NCBI GenBank assembly: GCA_033557835.1
Contig: JAWQRO010000367.1
Location: 1 to 41,318, forward strand
Origin: Helochares maculicollis
Lineage: Eukaryota; Arthropoda; Insecta; Coleoptera; Hydrophilidae
Reading direction: 5' to 3'
DNA: 41,318 bases
Shown: piece by piece, positions 9,790-22,375 of the stretch
Numbering within the stretch: position 1 is the stretch's first letter
Layout: each line of letters opens with the position of its first letter
Made by a program: the position numbers and the translations under genes
Notes under the pieces: generated by a model
What the model saw: the letters and a program-made list of their open reading frames with translations, nothing else
Databases searched by the model: none
Told to the model about the DNA's origin: nothing

Positions 9790-12122
9790 TGAGGGAGCAG
9801 GTTCCACTCTCTATTTATTTTGGAGTAAAAGTTTTGCAAAATAGACAAATATGAGCTCATCAGTTTTGAACTATGATAACTAGAATATTTGTGGCATTAT
9901 TAGTTCTTGAGAGTGGTTACAAACACATTCAATTTCCAATTTCATACCCTTACAAATGGAATTTCTAAACGATTTTCCTTAGTCATTGGCTACACTTCAA
10001 AGGCAATGCTTCCAAAACATTTTTATTCCATTCAGCAGGTTGGGCTGGGCGTTGATTAACTAGTCAATCAGTCAGTCTATCAAATAAAACATTTTTTGAG
10101 TATAGATAACAATTGCAGAAATCCATTTTCACCAACAACAATCTCTTTTAAATACATTAAAATTCGATTGAAAATTCATTGGGCGATTATACGGTAGCAT
10201 CAAAATATTTCCCTTGGTAAAGCCTGGATTATATGTTCAGAATACGTTTATCTCTTTATTGGCTAGTATCGAACGTGCCTCTGTGGGGACTCTCCGGCGG
10301 TGGGTGGTAGGTACCTGTACTTCAATGAGAATTCTCCCGATTCCTCGAGTGGCCTTATGTAGTTTTAATTAAATCCCTATCTATAGTGCTCTCGGATGAA
10401 ATATTCAGCGGAACTCGGGCGACGACTAATGCCTTCTGAAAGCTGTTTCGATGAGTTTATCTCTCGGTTGGAATTTCATCGAGGAGAATACAATTAAAAA
10501 CTGAATAGCAGATCCTTTCAAAGCCGAGCCTATGCCGCTGGCGACTATAACATTTTAAGTGTCAAATTTAATATAACAGATTCCTTTTCGTTAAATAATT
10601 ACATCGGCTCAATACCATCTTTCGACTTTCTATACTGCGTCCTCTGTTTGTTAATTTGTAAGCGTTAGCGCTTGTCAAACGCCTTGTAGGTTTTTTCGGG
10701 TTCGTCAATGGAAGTTGTGTTTTGAACGCAGAAGTTTTGTATACCAATGAATGGTCCTTTGCTACATACTATGTGCCTTTACGGTAACTTGCATGAGGCC
10801 TTTTGTATTGAAATTACGACCTTAGTATATGCAACCGGCCACAAAAGCTGCAACTATTGTCTCCAATTGTTCACATTGTAGTGATTTATTCAGCAGTGCC
10901 ATAAGCATTAATGTATTAATGGAACTTGCAAACTGTACGAGCCATAAAGCTTACTAATGTAACTTTTGGTCAGTTAAAATTTTATTGTGGCATTTACTGG
11001 TTGTGTGAAGACGAAATCATGATTATGTAATCGGATGGCAGCCTCATAAGTCCTTCGTAGATATAATCACAAAATTGGGGGGCTGTAGTGGAGAACTGTT
11101 GTTTGGATACATTTCTATTAGCATATTCGGTTGGTTTGGTATAATGTTACAACTACTTGTCATAATTTATATCATTTTCGACGAGTATAATTATAGCCTT
11201 CGTCTGCAATGTTAGTCCGCAGCTGCTCTTGACCACTGGGATTCGCATCCACGGGCACGAGCACGAGCGGTGCTGCGGTGGTTAGGAAAAGGGGTGAGAG
11301 CTTACATACATAATCAAGCCGCATGACCCTCTTTCACCATTCACACAGCATACAGACTTACAGTTTCCCGACACGCAATCCACGCAATTGCATATTAATT
11401 CAGAGGAGAATAAGTACTTACTTTCATTTACTAATTGTTGGAGGCTTCCTCGAACTGTATCCGTTGCGGCACGTTTGTAAAAAGGACGCCCGATACTGGA
11501 ACGCAGGACTCCGCGTGTAAATATTTAAACGGGTTCAAATTGAAAAATTTCGCCCTGAATTTAGGGGAAAATAAAATGTTTCGCTTGATTTTAAAAGGTA
11601 GATAAAAATCTCATTTTTTCGTAGGTTTGCTGATATGGGTGCTCTGTTAAAAATAGCTTTATTTAATCACCAAATAAAATCTGATTGGCAAACTTTATTG
11701 GCGCAAGCAATATTTTGAGTAGGCAATATTTTGAGTAAGCTAACTTTGTTTGCCAGCAATCGCAGTTACATTGTTATGTTTTCGTGTTACATGAAGTAGA
11801 CGTTTTGAGGGCCTCTAAATTTACGTGGACTAACGCTGACAAATTCCTTTTGAGCGTAGCTTTTTTGTGTGAAAACAATAACGCTCTCAAACTTGTTAAG
11901 CTACGGCAATGAAGTTTGGCAAGTGACTACTATAGCAAAATCGTATCTGTATTATCTTTTAACAGGGCCACTGGAAGTAAGTTTAAAGTAACCAACTGTA
12001 AAAAGTTTCCATGTTAGTTGCTAAAATCTTGCTAAAATTTTCAAATTTTTACACCCTTCAAATTAGTTAAAAACTAATAGATTCTTACCTGTGGATTAAA
12101 AGACCTACTGAAAGTCTGAATA
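9790..12122. other. Non-coding DNA with two GC-richer patches
   Basis: GC-richer patches lie at about 10270-10560 and 11190-11520; they lack credible open frames beyond about 65 codons. A stretch near 10030-10090 (ggttgggctg... cagtcagtct) faintly recalls the outer part of the big inverted repeat but is too short and diverged to call. No RNA gene seen. Confidence 0.5.
11707..11738. repeat. Tandem 16-bp duplication
   Basis: Two consecutive near-identical units, gcaatattttgagtag and gcaatattttgagtaa. Likely a slippage event. Confidence 0.85.
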
Positions 12123-12124
12123 TA

Positions 12125-13342
12125 CTAGGTTGTGCAATAACTTTTGCGGTTCGAGAAGAGAAACACAATTTTATGGTTTAAAATACACTTTCTTATTCAG
12201 TAAAGACTCCCTGAACATCAATACAGACAAGATTTCAATTTATGACCTCCACCTCTGAAATAAGAATCTGAAAGAGCTACAAAATACGCTGTCACATCTA
12301 TTATGACCTCATCATTTGGTAAGAAACGCTTTATACGCAAGTTCTTTAGGCTACAAATAGAACTCGCTTGTGAATACTGTGGATGTTAAAACAATTTGAA
12401 CTTTAATTCTTGGGTTCTAGACATCGTCAAATGCTCTTATAACACTGCGAATTGCTCTGATGAAAAAAGATTTTTTTCTGCAAACTAGATCTGTTTTCGA
12501 GAATGTTTTCAGCTGGATTTAAAGGGTCCAATAATATTCAGAGTTTATTCTTTTACCAGCTTGCAAGTAATCCACGAACAAAATTCTTTTCACACCCCAA
12601 AAAACTGATGGCAGCACCTTTTTAGCCAATTTCTAGCCATGAGATCATTTCTGAGCTGAAGAACCAGATACACCCTACTCTTAAGCTTCTTTTTTGAGTC
12701 ACGATCATGGTATTAGACCCAAATCTAATTTATAGTGATGAATCGACACACAAAATCTACTTTATCTTTTCGAAAACGCTTTAAATATTAATGAAAAAGT
12801 CGCATTCAAATTTATTTTAGATACATTGTTACCGAACGCGCCACCCAATGTTCACACAGTTTTCTGAAACCCAATACTTCAGTCAAAATATTGCTGAAAT
12901 TTCCCATTGACATGCCTAATGTAGGGCTTCTACTAATTCTCTTTCAGTCACTAGACGATTTTTCCATACAATATCCTGTATTTTTCCACAATTTTTGGTG
13001 TAGTTGCTGCTTTTGGACGTCTTTAAAGTGGATCGTCTTCAAGGCTTGAACGACCACGTGTAAATTCAGGAACCCATCTTTTTACTAATTGAATGCGAAG
13101 AGTCCTTCCCCAGATACAACAGTCGTGCATGAATTTGTTCTGCTTTAAAGCCTTCCAAAACTAAAATTCAATCACTGCACGATCCTTGAGATTTTATTAT
13201 AAAAAATACTCTGAGACGCCGATACTAAAAGGCTTGTAAACATAGAATGAATTGGCAGATAGAAATGAAACTTTACATGCGTTCATATGTACCAGTGGCG
13301 ACTTCCTTTTTTATCGACACGAAAGTTTTTTGTACAACCTAG
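12125..13342 (-). mobile_element. Old mariner element with ctaggttgtgc ends
   Basis: The two ends read ctaggttgtgcaataac and, in reverse complement of the other end, ctaggttgtacaaaaaac. Both are flanked by TA (12123-12124 and 13343-13344). Length is 1218 bases. The transposase remnant is on the minus strand. The protein text is nearest the irritans/rosa group of mariners (FVHRFIT... YHDRDSK, VDYLQAGKRINSEYY). The subfamily call is inference. Confidence 0.88.
12193..13180 (-). pseudogene. Degenerate mariner transposase
   Basis: The reading frame is recoverable only across several shifts. Visible pieces in order are GFKAEQIHARLLYLGKDSS (N-terminal DNA-binding part), RGRSSLEDDP and RRPKAATTPKIVE, KIQDIVWKNRLVTERELVEAL, then the block FWGVKRILFVDYLQAGKRI, a remnant of the second catalytic motif (FFHQSNS, where QDN is expected), and the C-terminal CIDVQGVFTE-stop. 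The first catalytic site reads IN-stop-IW where IDETW is expected. All three catalytic Asp positions therefore appear lost or unreadable. The start is only approximate. This is one of the older insertions in the window. Confidence 0.8.
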
Positions 13343-13394
13343 TAATACTGTAACTATAAAATACACTGCTTAAATAAAAATGACCAAATGTTAT

Positions 13395-13530
13395 GTTAAA
13401 TTTATCTTATCCAAATTAATTTCCTTTCGCATACAATACACTTGTGTCAACGTTTTTCCAGTCTTTCAAGTAGATCTAAGTAATGTCCTCCAACCGGTTT
13501 TTGAGTTTCGGGAAGAGTTAAAACTCAAAA
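13395..13530 (-). mobile_element. C-terminal scrap of a mariner transposase
   Basis: In reverse complement the sequence encodes LFPKLKN, then after a gap LKDWKN and, one frame over, HKCIVCERK. This parallels the C-terminus of the transposase at 26533-27588 (LFPKLKRAM ... CFEDWKKRWHKCIISHEG), including the DNA match cacttgtg-caacgtttttcca. An internal deletion separates the two pieces and no terminal repeat is visible. It lies directly beside the element ending at 13342, so the two old insertions are neighbours. Confidence 0.55.
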
Positions 13531-13740
13531 TTGATTGTGTTGACCCAAATAATTACGGTCGATGCTTGTGCAATCCTTTGTTCTTAATGAAAATATGGAC
13601 TCTCTCTAATTAAGAGAAATATTTTATACTTTCCAGACTAGCTGGTAACAAAGCCAAAGTCATTCATTAATGAGTCCTAACCTTAAAGTGAAAAATTTCC
13701 AGAAGAACACTGAAAATATTTTGTAGTCTATACTCTTATA

Positions 13741-15005
13741 CTAGGTAGGTAAATTAAGTAATGAGACTGGTAGTCCAGTGTTTGATCTGGCAACACTGGG
13801 GAAGTGGGACATGGAGAAGAGGTAGGTTTGAAGTCGCTGAGTCAAGTTAATTGCCTGTAGTGACTTGTTTAGTGAAACAAATTTTTCTTGTGTGTTCTGA
13901 AATGAGTGACAATATTTTCGAGTAATGATGTGGTATCAAGTTTTCCATCAGACTTGGACACAACGCAACTGAAGCATTTGCAAAACTTCAGTAAGCCTAC
14001 GGAGACAGTGATTTGTCAAGGGCCCAGGTTTTTCGTTGGTTTAAGGCATTTTCAGAAGGGAGAGAGTCAATTGAAGATGAGCCTCCCAACGGAAGGCTCT
14101 CAGTTTTGCAGACCGCCAAAAATGTCGTTAGAGTCCGGGATCTTGTGCGTTCAGATCGTCGCTTGACAGTAAGAATGATTGGGGAAGAGTTGAATTTGTT
14201 TCACACCATCGTTCATCAGATTTTGACCAAATACTTGGAGATGAGAAAGATCTGCGCCAAAATGTTTCCGGAAAACCTTTGTCTGGACCAAAACAACAGC
14301 AGGAGGGAAAGGTGTATTGATGTTTTGAAGTCAATTGAGAATGATCCCCATTTTCTTGAACATCTCATTACTGATGATGAGACTTGGGTCTTTAAATACG
14401 ACCCGGAAACCAAGCGCCAAAGCATGGAATGGCACACTTCAATATCTCCAATGCCAAAAAAAGCAAGAATGAGCAATTCAAAGATCAAAAGCATGCTGAT
14501 TTGTGGTTTTGATAGCCAGAGAATTGTGCACAAAGAGCTTGTGCCTTAAGACGAAACGGTTAATTAACACCTTTACCGAGAGGATCTTGAAAGACTTCGA
14601 AAAAGGGTCATGCCTGTGAGACAAAACATCAAAATCAGCTGAATGTTGCATCATGACAATGCACCTTGCCACGCAGCAATTTCAGTTAACCATTTATTGG
14701 CCAGTAAGAACATTCCCGTTGCCCCCTTAGTCACCCGATTTGAGTCCTTGTGACTTTTTCCTCTTTCCAAAATAGAAGAATCACCTCAAGGGACATCATT
14801 TTAAGACATTCGTAACGCTGTATCCGACCACCTGAACGCTATTCTAATATTCGAGTTCCACCAGTGCTATGAGGAGTAGAAGAAACGTCTCCAGCGCTGT
14901 GTGGCTTCAGAAGGCAGGTACTTTGAAGGAGACAATGATGAATTGTAAGTTTATTGAAATAAATAAGTGACAAAATCAGTCTCATTATTTAATTTACACA
15001 CCTCG
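13741..15005 (+). mobile_element. mariner element with cgaggtgtgtaaatt-type ends
   Basis: The left end reads ctaggtaggtaaattaagta and the right end, in reverse complement, cgaggtgtgtaaattaaata, both continuing with atgagact. TA flanks both ends (13739-13740, 15006-15007). Length is 1265 bases, normal for mariner. The transposase is on the plus strand. Confidence 0.92.
13902..14948 (+). pseudogene. mariner transposase pseudogene, DD34D residues kept
   Basis: The start is ATG at 13902 (MSDNIFE), immediately followed by a stop and a frame change. A second stop lies at LQ-stop-AYGDS. The uninterrupted central part, 14013-14549, carries the DNA-binding region (RAQVFRWFKAFSEGRESIEDEP, split by one substitution from family form) and the first catalytic Asp in ITDDETWVFKYDPETK. 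A stop after HKELVP breaks the frame, but downstream pieces still show the second Asp (LHHDNAPCH) and, after another stop, SPDLSPCDFFLFPK with the third Asp. The C-terminus reads GRYFEGDNDEL-stop. The catalytic triad survives but at least four stops or shifts abolish the protein. Confidence 0.9.
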
Positions 15006-15007
15006 TA

Positions 15008-18000
15008 TTTTTAACTGCATTTATATGCTCAATTTAGATCTGCTTTACTAAGCTATCAAGTCGAGGTTGTTTATGCTTTTCTCAGACTGAGCAAATACAC
15101 GAAAATGCATGTCCAAAACCGAATATGCTTCGCATACTCAGGATATTTTAAGAATTAATCACTCTAAAATATAGTAAAGAGCAAGTAGTGTATGGAAGTA
15201 TTTATATCAATTTGATTTCTGCCTTTTACAGATGATTTTATTATGTAAGTCTAACTTATACATATTTAGTATCCGACAATTTGGGTGAAAACGCTTGAGA
15301 TGTTTGTATATACACAACACTGTCTAACTATTGGCGCATCGTCTTTAGATGATGTTTTAAAAACTTATAAAAACTCAAGTTGCCATCTAGCAAATCGGTT
15401 TTATCCTAGGTCAGTTCATAGCCTAAATAAGCTAATAAAATTAGAATTTTAATGGCGTTATATAAGACGCGAACTTGAAAACTGTAAAATTAAGTGCGCA
15501 AATTAAACAAAAAAGGATAATTCTTAACTAAGGATACTATTTGTGTAAACCGACAAGGCAGTTTAATAACCGCATACTTCCACCATGGGACGGAATAATG
15601 TAAAGCCCTCCTTGCTTTGCAAGCAGAAATAATAGCCAATAAATTAATTAACGTACTGCAGAGCAGTAAATATCCTCTACTACAGAAAATGAAAACAGAA
15701 AAGAACAAACAGGGTGGATGGGAGAAAAATCGGTATATTTTCGTTACATGAAATTCTTAAATAATAAAGTAATATTTTTACGGGCAAAAGTTTTTCAGAA
15801 AACTCGGCGGAACTTCATAATATATTTCGTTATTTTTCCCATTACAAAGTAAAAATTACCAAACTCGAAATTAATTAAACTTTGTCATTCGACGTGTTCA
15901 TTTCTTTGAAGTAAATACGCCCGCCGAGCTTGACTCGCGTCGGTAGTATTTTCTCCATATTATATGGAGCTGAGCTGCGCTAGGAGTAATTGTGCCTCAC
16001 TTGCGTAATATGCCACCATTAATTCAACTAATTTTCCCGTAATTCAGGTGAATTTTCATCAAATGTTAAGCTCGTAATTTATTGATTAAATTCTGTACGT
16101 TTCCGCAATTTTGCGGTTGTTAAACTTTAGTTCGACGTCAGATATGAAACGAGGAACATTACATGCATTACACGTTTGGGGAATGTGTGTTCCCAGCTAT
16201 GTCTATATATGTTCTCGCAAATATTATATATGAACATTTTGGTCCTACATTCAGTGCGTTGTTCCGTAGTTTAAAAATCTACAGATGCCGGCATTGCGTA
16301 GCAAATTGCTTAATCATGCGAATATTTTTGGTTAGATAGTTTTTGGTGCACTGCTTATATTTATAGACTTTCACACAAAGTATGGTTTGATATATTGCGA
16401 TTTGAGCAGTTCACGATTTCAAAGATGTTGAGAAATTAAGTTGCCAAGCATTCCAGCGATGGCTTCTTCGCGGAGCTACAAATTTTCTGAGAAAATCACC
16501 TGGCTGAGCGGGCTTACTTGAATTAATGACAATGCATTAGGTAAGTGGAGAAAATTGGTTCAAACTTAGAACAGCGTAGCATTACGTGGTGAAAATAGTG
16601 GCGTTTAGAATCAAGGGCGACCATATTTCTTCTAAATGATTACTGTGGCGTATTATTTCACGGAAACAATACAGTTAGGCCATGTTGGAACCACTCTTCT
16701 ATTTTACGCCGCATTTGGCAAGTTATAAAGATTTACGTGCTTTTCCTTTTAACAGAATTGATGTCCCATATAAACGTCACTATTCTTTCCGTCGACATCA
16801 ATTAAAACTTTTAAAAATTTATAGAGTGTGTATTAAAGAGGCGTTTGGGAAATAAATTCTGAAAAGGGAAACGCAACAGAAACTATTCTGTCTATTGCCG
16901 GTGATTTAATGTTATATAGAATGGCCGTTTCAATGTTGGATAAAATAAAAGGGAAACTGTTCCTTTGCAGAATCAAGCTGCAAAATGCAAGTTTGCTTTC
17001 ATTTATTCAGCTATTGTGCAGGTATAATTGAAGAGAACTTTCCGCGGCATGAAAGAAATAGGAAGTTATATTAGTGACGTTTCCACCACCACCTCTCTTG
17101 TATTCAGAAAACAAAACCCACATCACAATTTATATTCAGTGCCAACAAAATAGTACATGTGTGCCGCACTGCGAGATACTTTGATGCTTACCCTTTCAGA
17201 ATACAAAATTCCTGGCTAGATTTCCAACCCAAAACAGCATAGCTTCTTTAATAGGTCCGTCTGTAGCTCGGAATCCACTAACTAAGCTAGAAGAGTTATT
17301 GTAATAAATTTCACATAAAAGGATCGGAATTCCCTGATGCTGAATATATGTCAGAATGAATCCGCCATTATGTCCGGAAAACGGACAAATATCACCTTTC
17401 TAAAATCCATATTAATCATGACCTGAGGCTGGATGACATCGTTAATCAAACAGGGTTCTGCACTAGCTGCATGAATCAATACAAACACTCTCCATTGAAA
17501 ATAGAGGCTGCTTAGTTGGAGTTTGTTTGACAAGCAAACTGTCACATCTGGTTAACAGGAGTCTGGGAACTCTTTTATAATACACTTATTGGTAGTAACG
17601 CTAAATAATATCGATTTCAAATTTGCATTTTAGACTCGCGTATTGTGCTGAAAGTTCTGCATGAGTAAGGAAAATTTGAGAAAAATAAGCGCAGGATGCA
17701 AGCTATGCACCGTGGCAGGGCAATTTATTCCTTGTAAGGGAACAAAGAATCCTCGGTTTCGGAGATTTCTGACTCATCAGCGTTGTGTCATCGAGAGTGA
17801 ATTATCATACATTGTGTCTTTATCTCCATTTCATTAACTGCAGCATGATTTTTGGCTCGTTCTGCAGTCGTCATAAATCAACTTACGGAAATAACCTGTA
17901 TGTACCGTACTCTACTATGAAAGAACATACAAAAACTTGTCTAGCGAAGAGTCGCAAGTCATTTGTTCTGTTGGTGGTTGTCACTTCGCGCAGACAAGGG

Positions 18001-19811
18001 GCCCAGGGGTAGTCTGGATCATACGTTATTACATTCCACATGCACACAAAACGCCCTCTTTAGGCGATCTTACACTTACCGCCGCAAAAGCGTTCAGCTA
18101 TTTATCTTATTGCCGCTGTAAATAAGACTCCTCTAGGTTCGTTTCTCCGCAAGTTGTAATTGAAGATTTATTGCAGCATAAATAGTGCTTCCTCTTTGGG
18201 TGTTTCGTATCAAGGAATTCACTTTACAATATTAATTTTAGCGGCGTATCGTCTAGCAATTATATATATAATACAGAAGAATTCTCAACTCGCAGGGTAG
18301 ATGTCCAAGCCAGCTGCCGCTATATAGATGTATAAATTTTTCTCTAACCCTGAAAGTGAAACATACTTTCTCTTCATTAAACGTTTGATTTTGCGGTGGA
18401 CGGATAAAACATATGTGAGCCGAGCAAATCGATTAATTTCCTTCTGTTTTTATACACTGCTTTATTTTTTGGTATTAAAAATTGATTGTTCCTTAGCAAA
18501 ACTACGTAGCTAAGCTGTCACTGTGTAGTCCATACATCTGGTTAAGCACTCAACGTAGTGGAAAAGAAACAAATAAAAAAACTTTATTCGTTCTCTCCTC
18601 GTGGAACATGTATAAGAAATAATTGTATTATAAAAAAGAGTTTCTGGAAGTGATTCACAGAAGCAATGCGTCTCGTCGCAAAATCAATGCCTACTTCACG
18701 GAGCCGAAATCGAATATCTGCGAATACATTATGGAGAGATGGAGAGTCTATATGGACAAAGTTACGCTGTTAGCGGTGCTCACGGTTTTATAGCTTAGTC
18801 GGTGAAAGCGCGGTGCTAAACGTCGCTGAGAATATCCATTCATATACAACGAGCAACCGCACAGAAACCCGCAGTTAGAAATATAGCGGGAGCTCTTAGA
18901 TTCAGTTTCTCTTTGGGCTCTCCTTGCCTCCTCGTTTTCCCAATCTGCTGCTTTGCCGACTCTTCTCCGGCATGTTCCGCCGCAGGAAATGTAAAATAGC
19001 TAAGGTTCGCTGCCCTAATCTTCGTTAAATTCATTCGCATTGGCAGAAGTTTTCAATTATTAAACTGCTCCCATATTTCATTTAAGTTTACAAAGCCTTT
19101 ACAGCCAGCAGTAGGAGTTCTGGGAAAGGTACCTCGAATTCTTAGCTTATGCTTGTCTTTACAGTGAGAATGTTTGAAGGTTTTACCTATTTGAAATATG
19201 GCTGATGTACATTTTATTTATCATTTATCAAATCTATCGTTTGTTTTCTTTCTGTAAAATTGTATTGCATTGTTTTAATTTTTACATTCATGTACATTGA
19301 GATTATAACAAAAATCGATCTCGAGATTGCGACGGATTTTTACGTTTTGAGAGCCCCTGAACCTATTTTGACCATTTTTAGCAATTGTCTGAGTATTTGT
19401 GTGTTTGTATGTAAACACAATAGCAGTTAAACCTTTTGAGGTGGAGCGATGAAATTTGGTATACGGCTATTATCCCAAAAATGTAGACCCGTATCAACTA
19501 TTGAAATACGCAGGACTACCGGACAAACCAGTTTATCTACACTGTTTAAAATTTATTTAAACAAACCAGTTTTTAGAATGAATCTATTCCAGTTAAATTT
19601 TCTGCAAGTCTTAAGCAAATGTAACAAAAATGCGAAACATTATCTAGAATAAGCGACAAGTCCTTGCATAAAGTTGATTTTTCCATTCCTTTATTACATT
19701 ACAAAGTATAGTTAAGGACCTCGTTTGAGTCCTCCTTAATCCATGTTGACTATTTTTGACATGTTTATATAGCCCTCTCATTTTGTCTGCGTTTCACACT
19801 ACTAACATCTG
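15008..19811. other. Long stretch without recognised genes
   Basis: Mostly AT-rich, with slightly GC-richer islands near 15900-16010 and 18650-19030. Isolated open frames of 60-75 codons show no domain and no support from neighbours. A segment at about 19300-19480 (ttttgagagcccctgaacc ... gtgtttgtatgtaaacaca) has the look of a dispersed repeat but I cannot assign it. No transposon ends or RNA genes seen. Confidence 0.5.
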
Positions 19812-19895
19812 TAGAACGAGTATGACGCACCTTCAGCGCAATCGATTCATGCTTTGTCAATTAAAAATGTCAACCCAACTTTCTAACATCCAGAA
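19812..19895 (-). repeat. Array: terminal half-unit, most diverged
   Basis: The motif gcaccttcagcgcaatcgat, then gtcaattaaaaatgtcaaccc and ttctaacatccag, matches the downward-oriented flanking motif with several substitutions. No upstream partner half is recognisable, so the array begins with a truncated unit. Confidence 0.7.
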
Positions 19896-20029
19896 ACATT
19901 CGGCTCTTAAGGGCGTTAACTAACCGTTTTTTAAATGAACCTAAAGGAAATAAATCGACAAAAGCAATGCTTCACATATTGATAAATGTTGCTATAATGG
20001 TACATATTATATATTAATTGGAGCTTTTA

Positions 20030-20478
20030 GTAGAAGAACGATTCTTGATGTTAGAAGCGTAGGTCGACGTTCTTAATTGAAAGCGATGCTCGAATCGGCT
20101 GCGCCGAAGGCGCAGCTTACACGTTTTTACTACTGTTGTAAGATACCTTCACTTTCTTGAAAAATCATATTTTTGTGCACACATTCGATTGTAGTTCATG
20201 ATCCAAAAGACCAACAGAATCAAAGTGAGTTAAGGAATCCTGAATATGATGTTGTAGCGAAATTTGTTTTGTTAGAATAGTACGCAAATTTGATTTTGTT
20301 TATACTTTTGAGTCGTAAAGCTCAATCGATTCGTGACTCAAAAATATGATTTATCAAGAAAGAAGTTATATTCTTAAATCTACAAAAAGTGTAAGACATG
20401 TAAGCTGTGCCTTCGGTGCAGCCGATTCGAGCTTCCCTCTTCAATTAAAAGCGTCATCCTAAGCTCTTAACATCCAGA
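20030..20478. repeat. Array: complete palindromic unit 1
   Basis: The left half runs from gatgttagaagcgtaggtcg through the GC hairpin to ctttcttgaaaaatcatatt. The right half mirrors it, from aaatatgatttatcaagaaa to the GC hairpin (gctgtgccttcggtgcagc) and cttaacatccag. The centre is near 20255. Similarity of the halves continues close to the centre (ttcgattgtagttcatgat against the complement of ataagtcgtaaag-ctcaatcgat). Confidence 0.85.
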
Positions 20479-20584
20479 TTTAATCTGCTATTGAAAGTGT
20501 CAACAAGCCTTGTATTAAATGTATTTAAACGAGATGTATCTACAACGGCACTGCTTTGCGTATTAACAAATGGAGCTATTATGC

Positions 20585-20885
20585 ATACATTTAATTGTAG
20601 TTCACGATTAAAAAGACCAACAAAATCAGAGTGAGTTGAGGAAAATTTTGTAATAAGCTATAAGTAGCGAAATTAGCACTTTTCTAGAATAGTATTCAAC
20701 CAAATTTAATTTTGGTTATACTTTTGAGTCATAAACTTCAATCGATTCGCGACACCAAAATATGATTTACCGAGAAAGAGAAATTACATTCTTACATCTA
20801 CAAAACGTGTAAGCTGCGCCTTCGGCGCAGCCGATTCGAGCTTCGCTCTTTAGTTTAGAGCGTCAACCTAAGCTTTTAACATCCA
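20585..20885. repeat. Array: unit 2, left end missing
   Basis: The unit starts inside the palindrome at acatttaattgtagttcacg, directly after spacer sequence, and ends with a perfect GC hairpin (gctgcgccttcggcgcagc) and the flanking motif. It lacks the left flanking motif, which marks a deletion or recombination. Confidence 0.8.
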
Positions 20886-21079
20886 GATTCAATCTGCTAT
20901 TGAAAGTGTCAACAAACCTTGTATTAAATGAATCTAAAAGAGATGTATCGACAACATCGCTGCTTCACGTATTAACAAATGGACCTGTTATGTTATATAA
21001 TAAAATGTCTTAAATGATTCTATTAAAAGCGGAAAGGTTTAGGATATTAGAAACTCAGGGTGACGCTTTTAAAAGCAAA

Positions 21080-21368
21080 ACGATTCTAATTATTAGAAGC
21101 TTAGGTTGACGCTCTTAATTGAGAGCGAAGCTCGAATCCTCTGCGTTGAAGGCGTAGTTAAGATGTTTCTGCTCATGTTGGAAGACGTCTTCACTTTAAT
21201 AAACAATCACATCTTTATACATACATTTGATTATGGTTCATGATTTTAAAAAACCATAAAAATAAAAGTGCTTTGCGGAATCTTCTATTATAAGTTGTAA
21301 GTAGTGAAATTAGCACTATATTAGGATAGTATTCAACGAAATTTGATTTTGTTTATACTTTTGTGTCG
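21080..21368. repeat. Array: unit 3, right end missing
   Basis: The left flanking motif is present with a diverged GC hairpin (tctgcgttgaaggcgtag). The unit then runs past the centre and ends abruptly at cttttgtgtcgta, where spacer-type sequence (taaaataaaatgtct) begins. Confidence 0.8.
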
Positions 21369-21454
21369 TATAAAATAAAATGTCTTAAATGACTCTTTTT
21401 ATGGCGGTATGCTTCTGGATATTCGAAACTCACGTTAGCTCTTTTAACAGCAAA

Positions 21455-21892
21455 ATGGTTCTGGATGTTAGAAGCTTAGGTCGATGCTCTTAATTGAGAG
21501 CGAAGCTCAAATCGGCTGCGCCGAAGGCGCAGCTGCAGCATTTTTGCTGACGTTAGAAACTACCTTCACTTTCTTGAATAATCATATTTTTATGCTTACA
21601 TTCGATTGAAGTTCACGATTCGAAAGACCAACAAAATCAACGTGAATTGAGGAATCTTTTATAATACGTCGTGAGTAGCGAAATTATCACTCTTCTAGAA
21701 CAGTATTCAACGATCTTTATTTTTTTTTAAACTTTTGAGTCATAAACTTCATTCGCTTCGCAACACCAAAATATGATTTATCGAGAAAGAGAAGTTACAT
21801 CTACAATACGTGTAAGCTGCGCCTTCGGCACAGCCGATTCGAGCTTCGCTCTTCAATTAAGAGCATTAAGCTAAGCTTTTAATATCCAGTAA
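21455..21892. repeat. Array: complete palindromic unit 4
   Basis: Both flanking motifs are present. The halves pair over at least 160 bases each, including ctttcttgaataatcatatt against the complement of aatatgatttatcgagaaag. The GC hairpin is perfect on the left and has one change on the right. Confidence 0.85.
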
Positions 21893-22084
21893 TATTTCGC
21901 TATTAAACAATCTATTATTGAAACCTTTTACTAAATGAAACTTAGAGAAATGTATCAACAACAGCACTGCTTCACGTATTAACAAATGGAGCTATTATGG
22001 TATATAATAAAATAATTTAAATGTCTTAATTGCGGAATATTTCTAGATATTCGAAACTCAAGTTGGCGGCTTTAAGGGCAGAAT

Positions 22085-22262
22085 GATTCTGGATGTTAGA
22101 AGCTTAGGTCGACGCCATTAATTGAAGAGCGAAGCTCGAATCGGTTGCTCCGAAGGCGGAGCAATCTCATTTTTGCTGATGTCTAAGCTGCGCCCTTGGC
22201 GCAGCCTGTTCGAGCTTCGTTCTTCAATTAAAAGCGTCAACCTAAGCTTTTAACATTTAGTA
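22085..22262. repeat. Array: unit 5, interior deleted
   Basis: The two flanking motifs in opposite orientation lie only about 20 bases apart (catttttgctgatgtctaag between the hairpins), so nearly the whole interior of the palindrome is missing. The result is a compact inverted repeat of about 180 bp. Confidence 0.85.
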
Positions 22263-22375
22263 GCAATCTGTTATTAGAAATGTCAACAATCCTTTTATTA
22301 AATGAAACTTAAAGTAATGTATCAATAACAGCACTGATTCACGTATTAATAAATGGAGCTAATATGGTATAAAAT

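Noticed and set aside
10030..10090. Weak resemblance to the outer part of the big inverted repeat (gggctg ... cagtcagtct)
   Set aside because: Only a few short words match and order is not maintained; chance cannot be excluded.
19300..19480. Segment with gtgtttgtatgtaaacaca, reminiscent of dispersed repeats
   Set aside because: I could not connect it with any element or find a second copy in the window.
20080..22160. Words in the hairpin array resembling a Pol III B box (gctcgaatc)
   Set aside because: Match to the consensus is partial, no A box at proper distance, and the words are explained by the palindromic motif.
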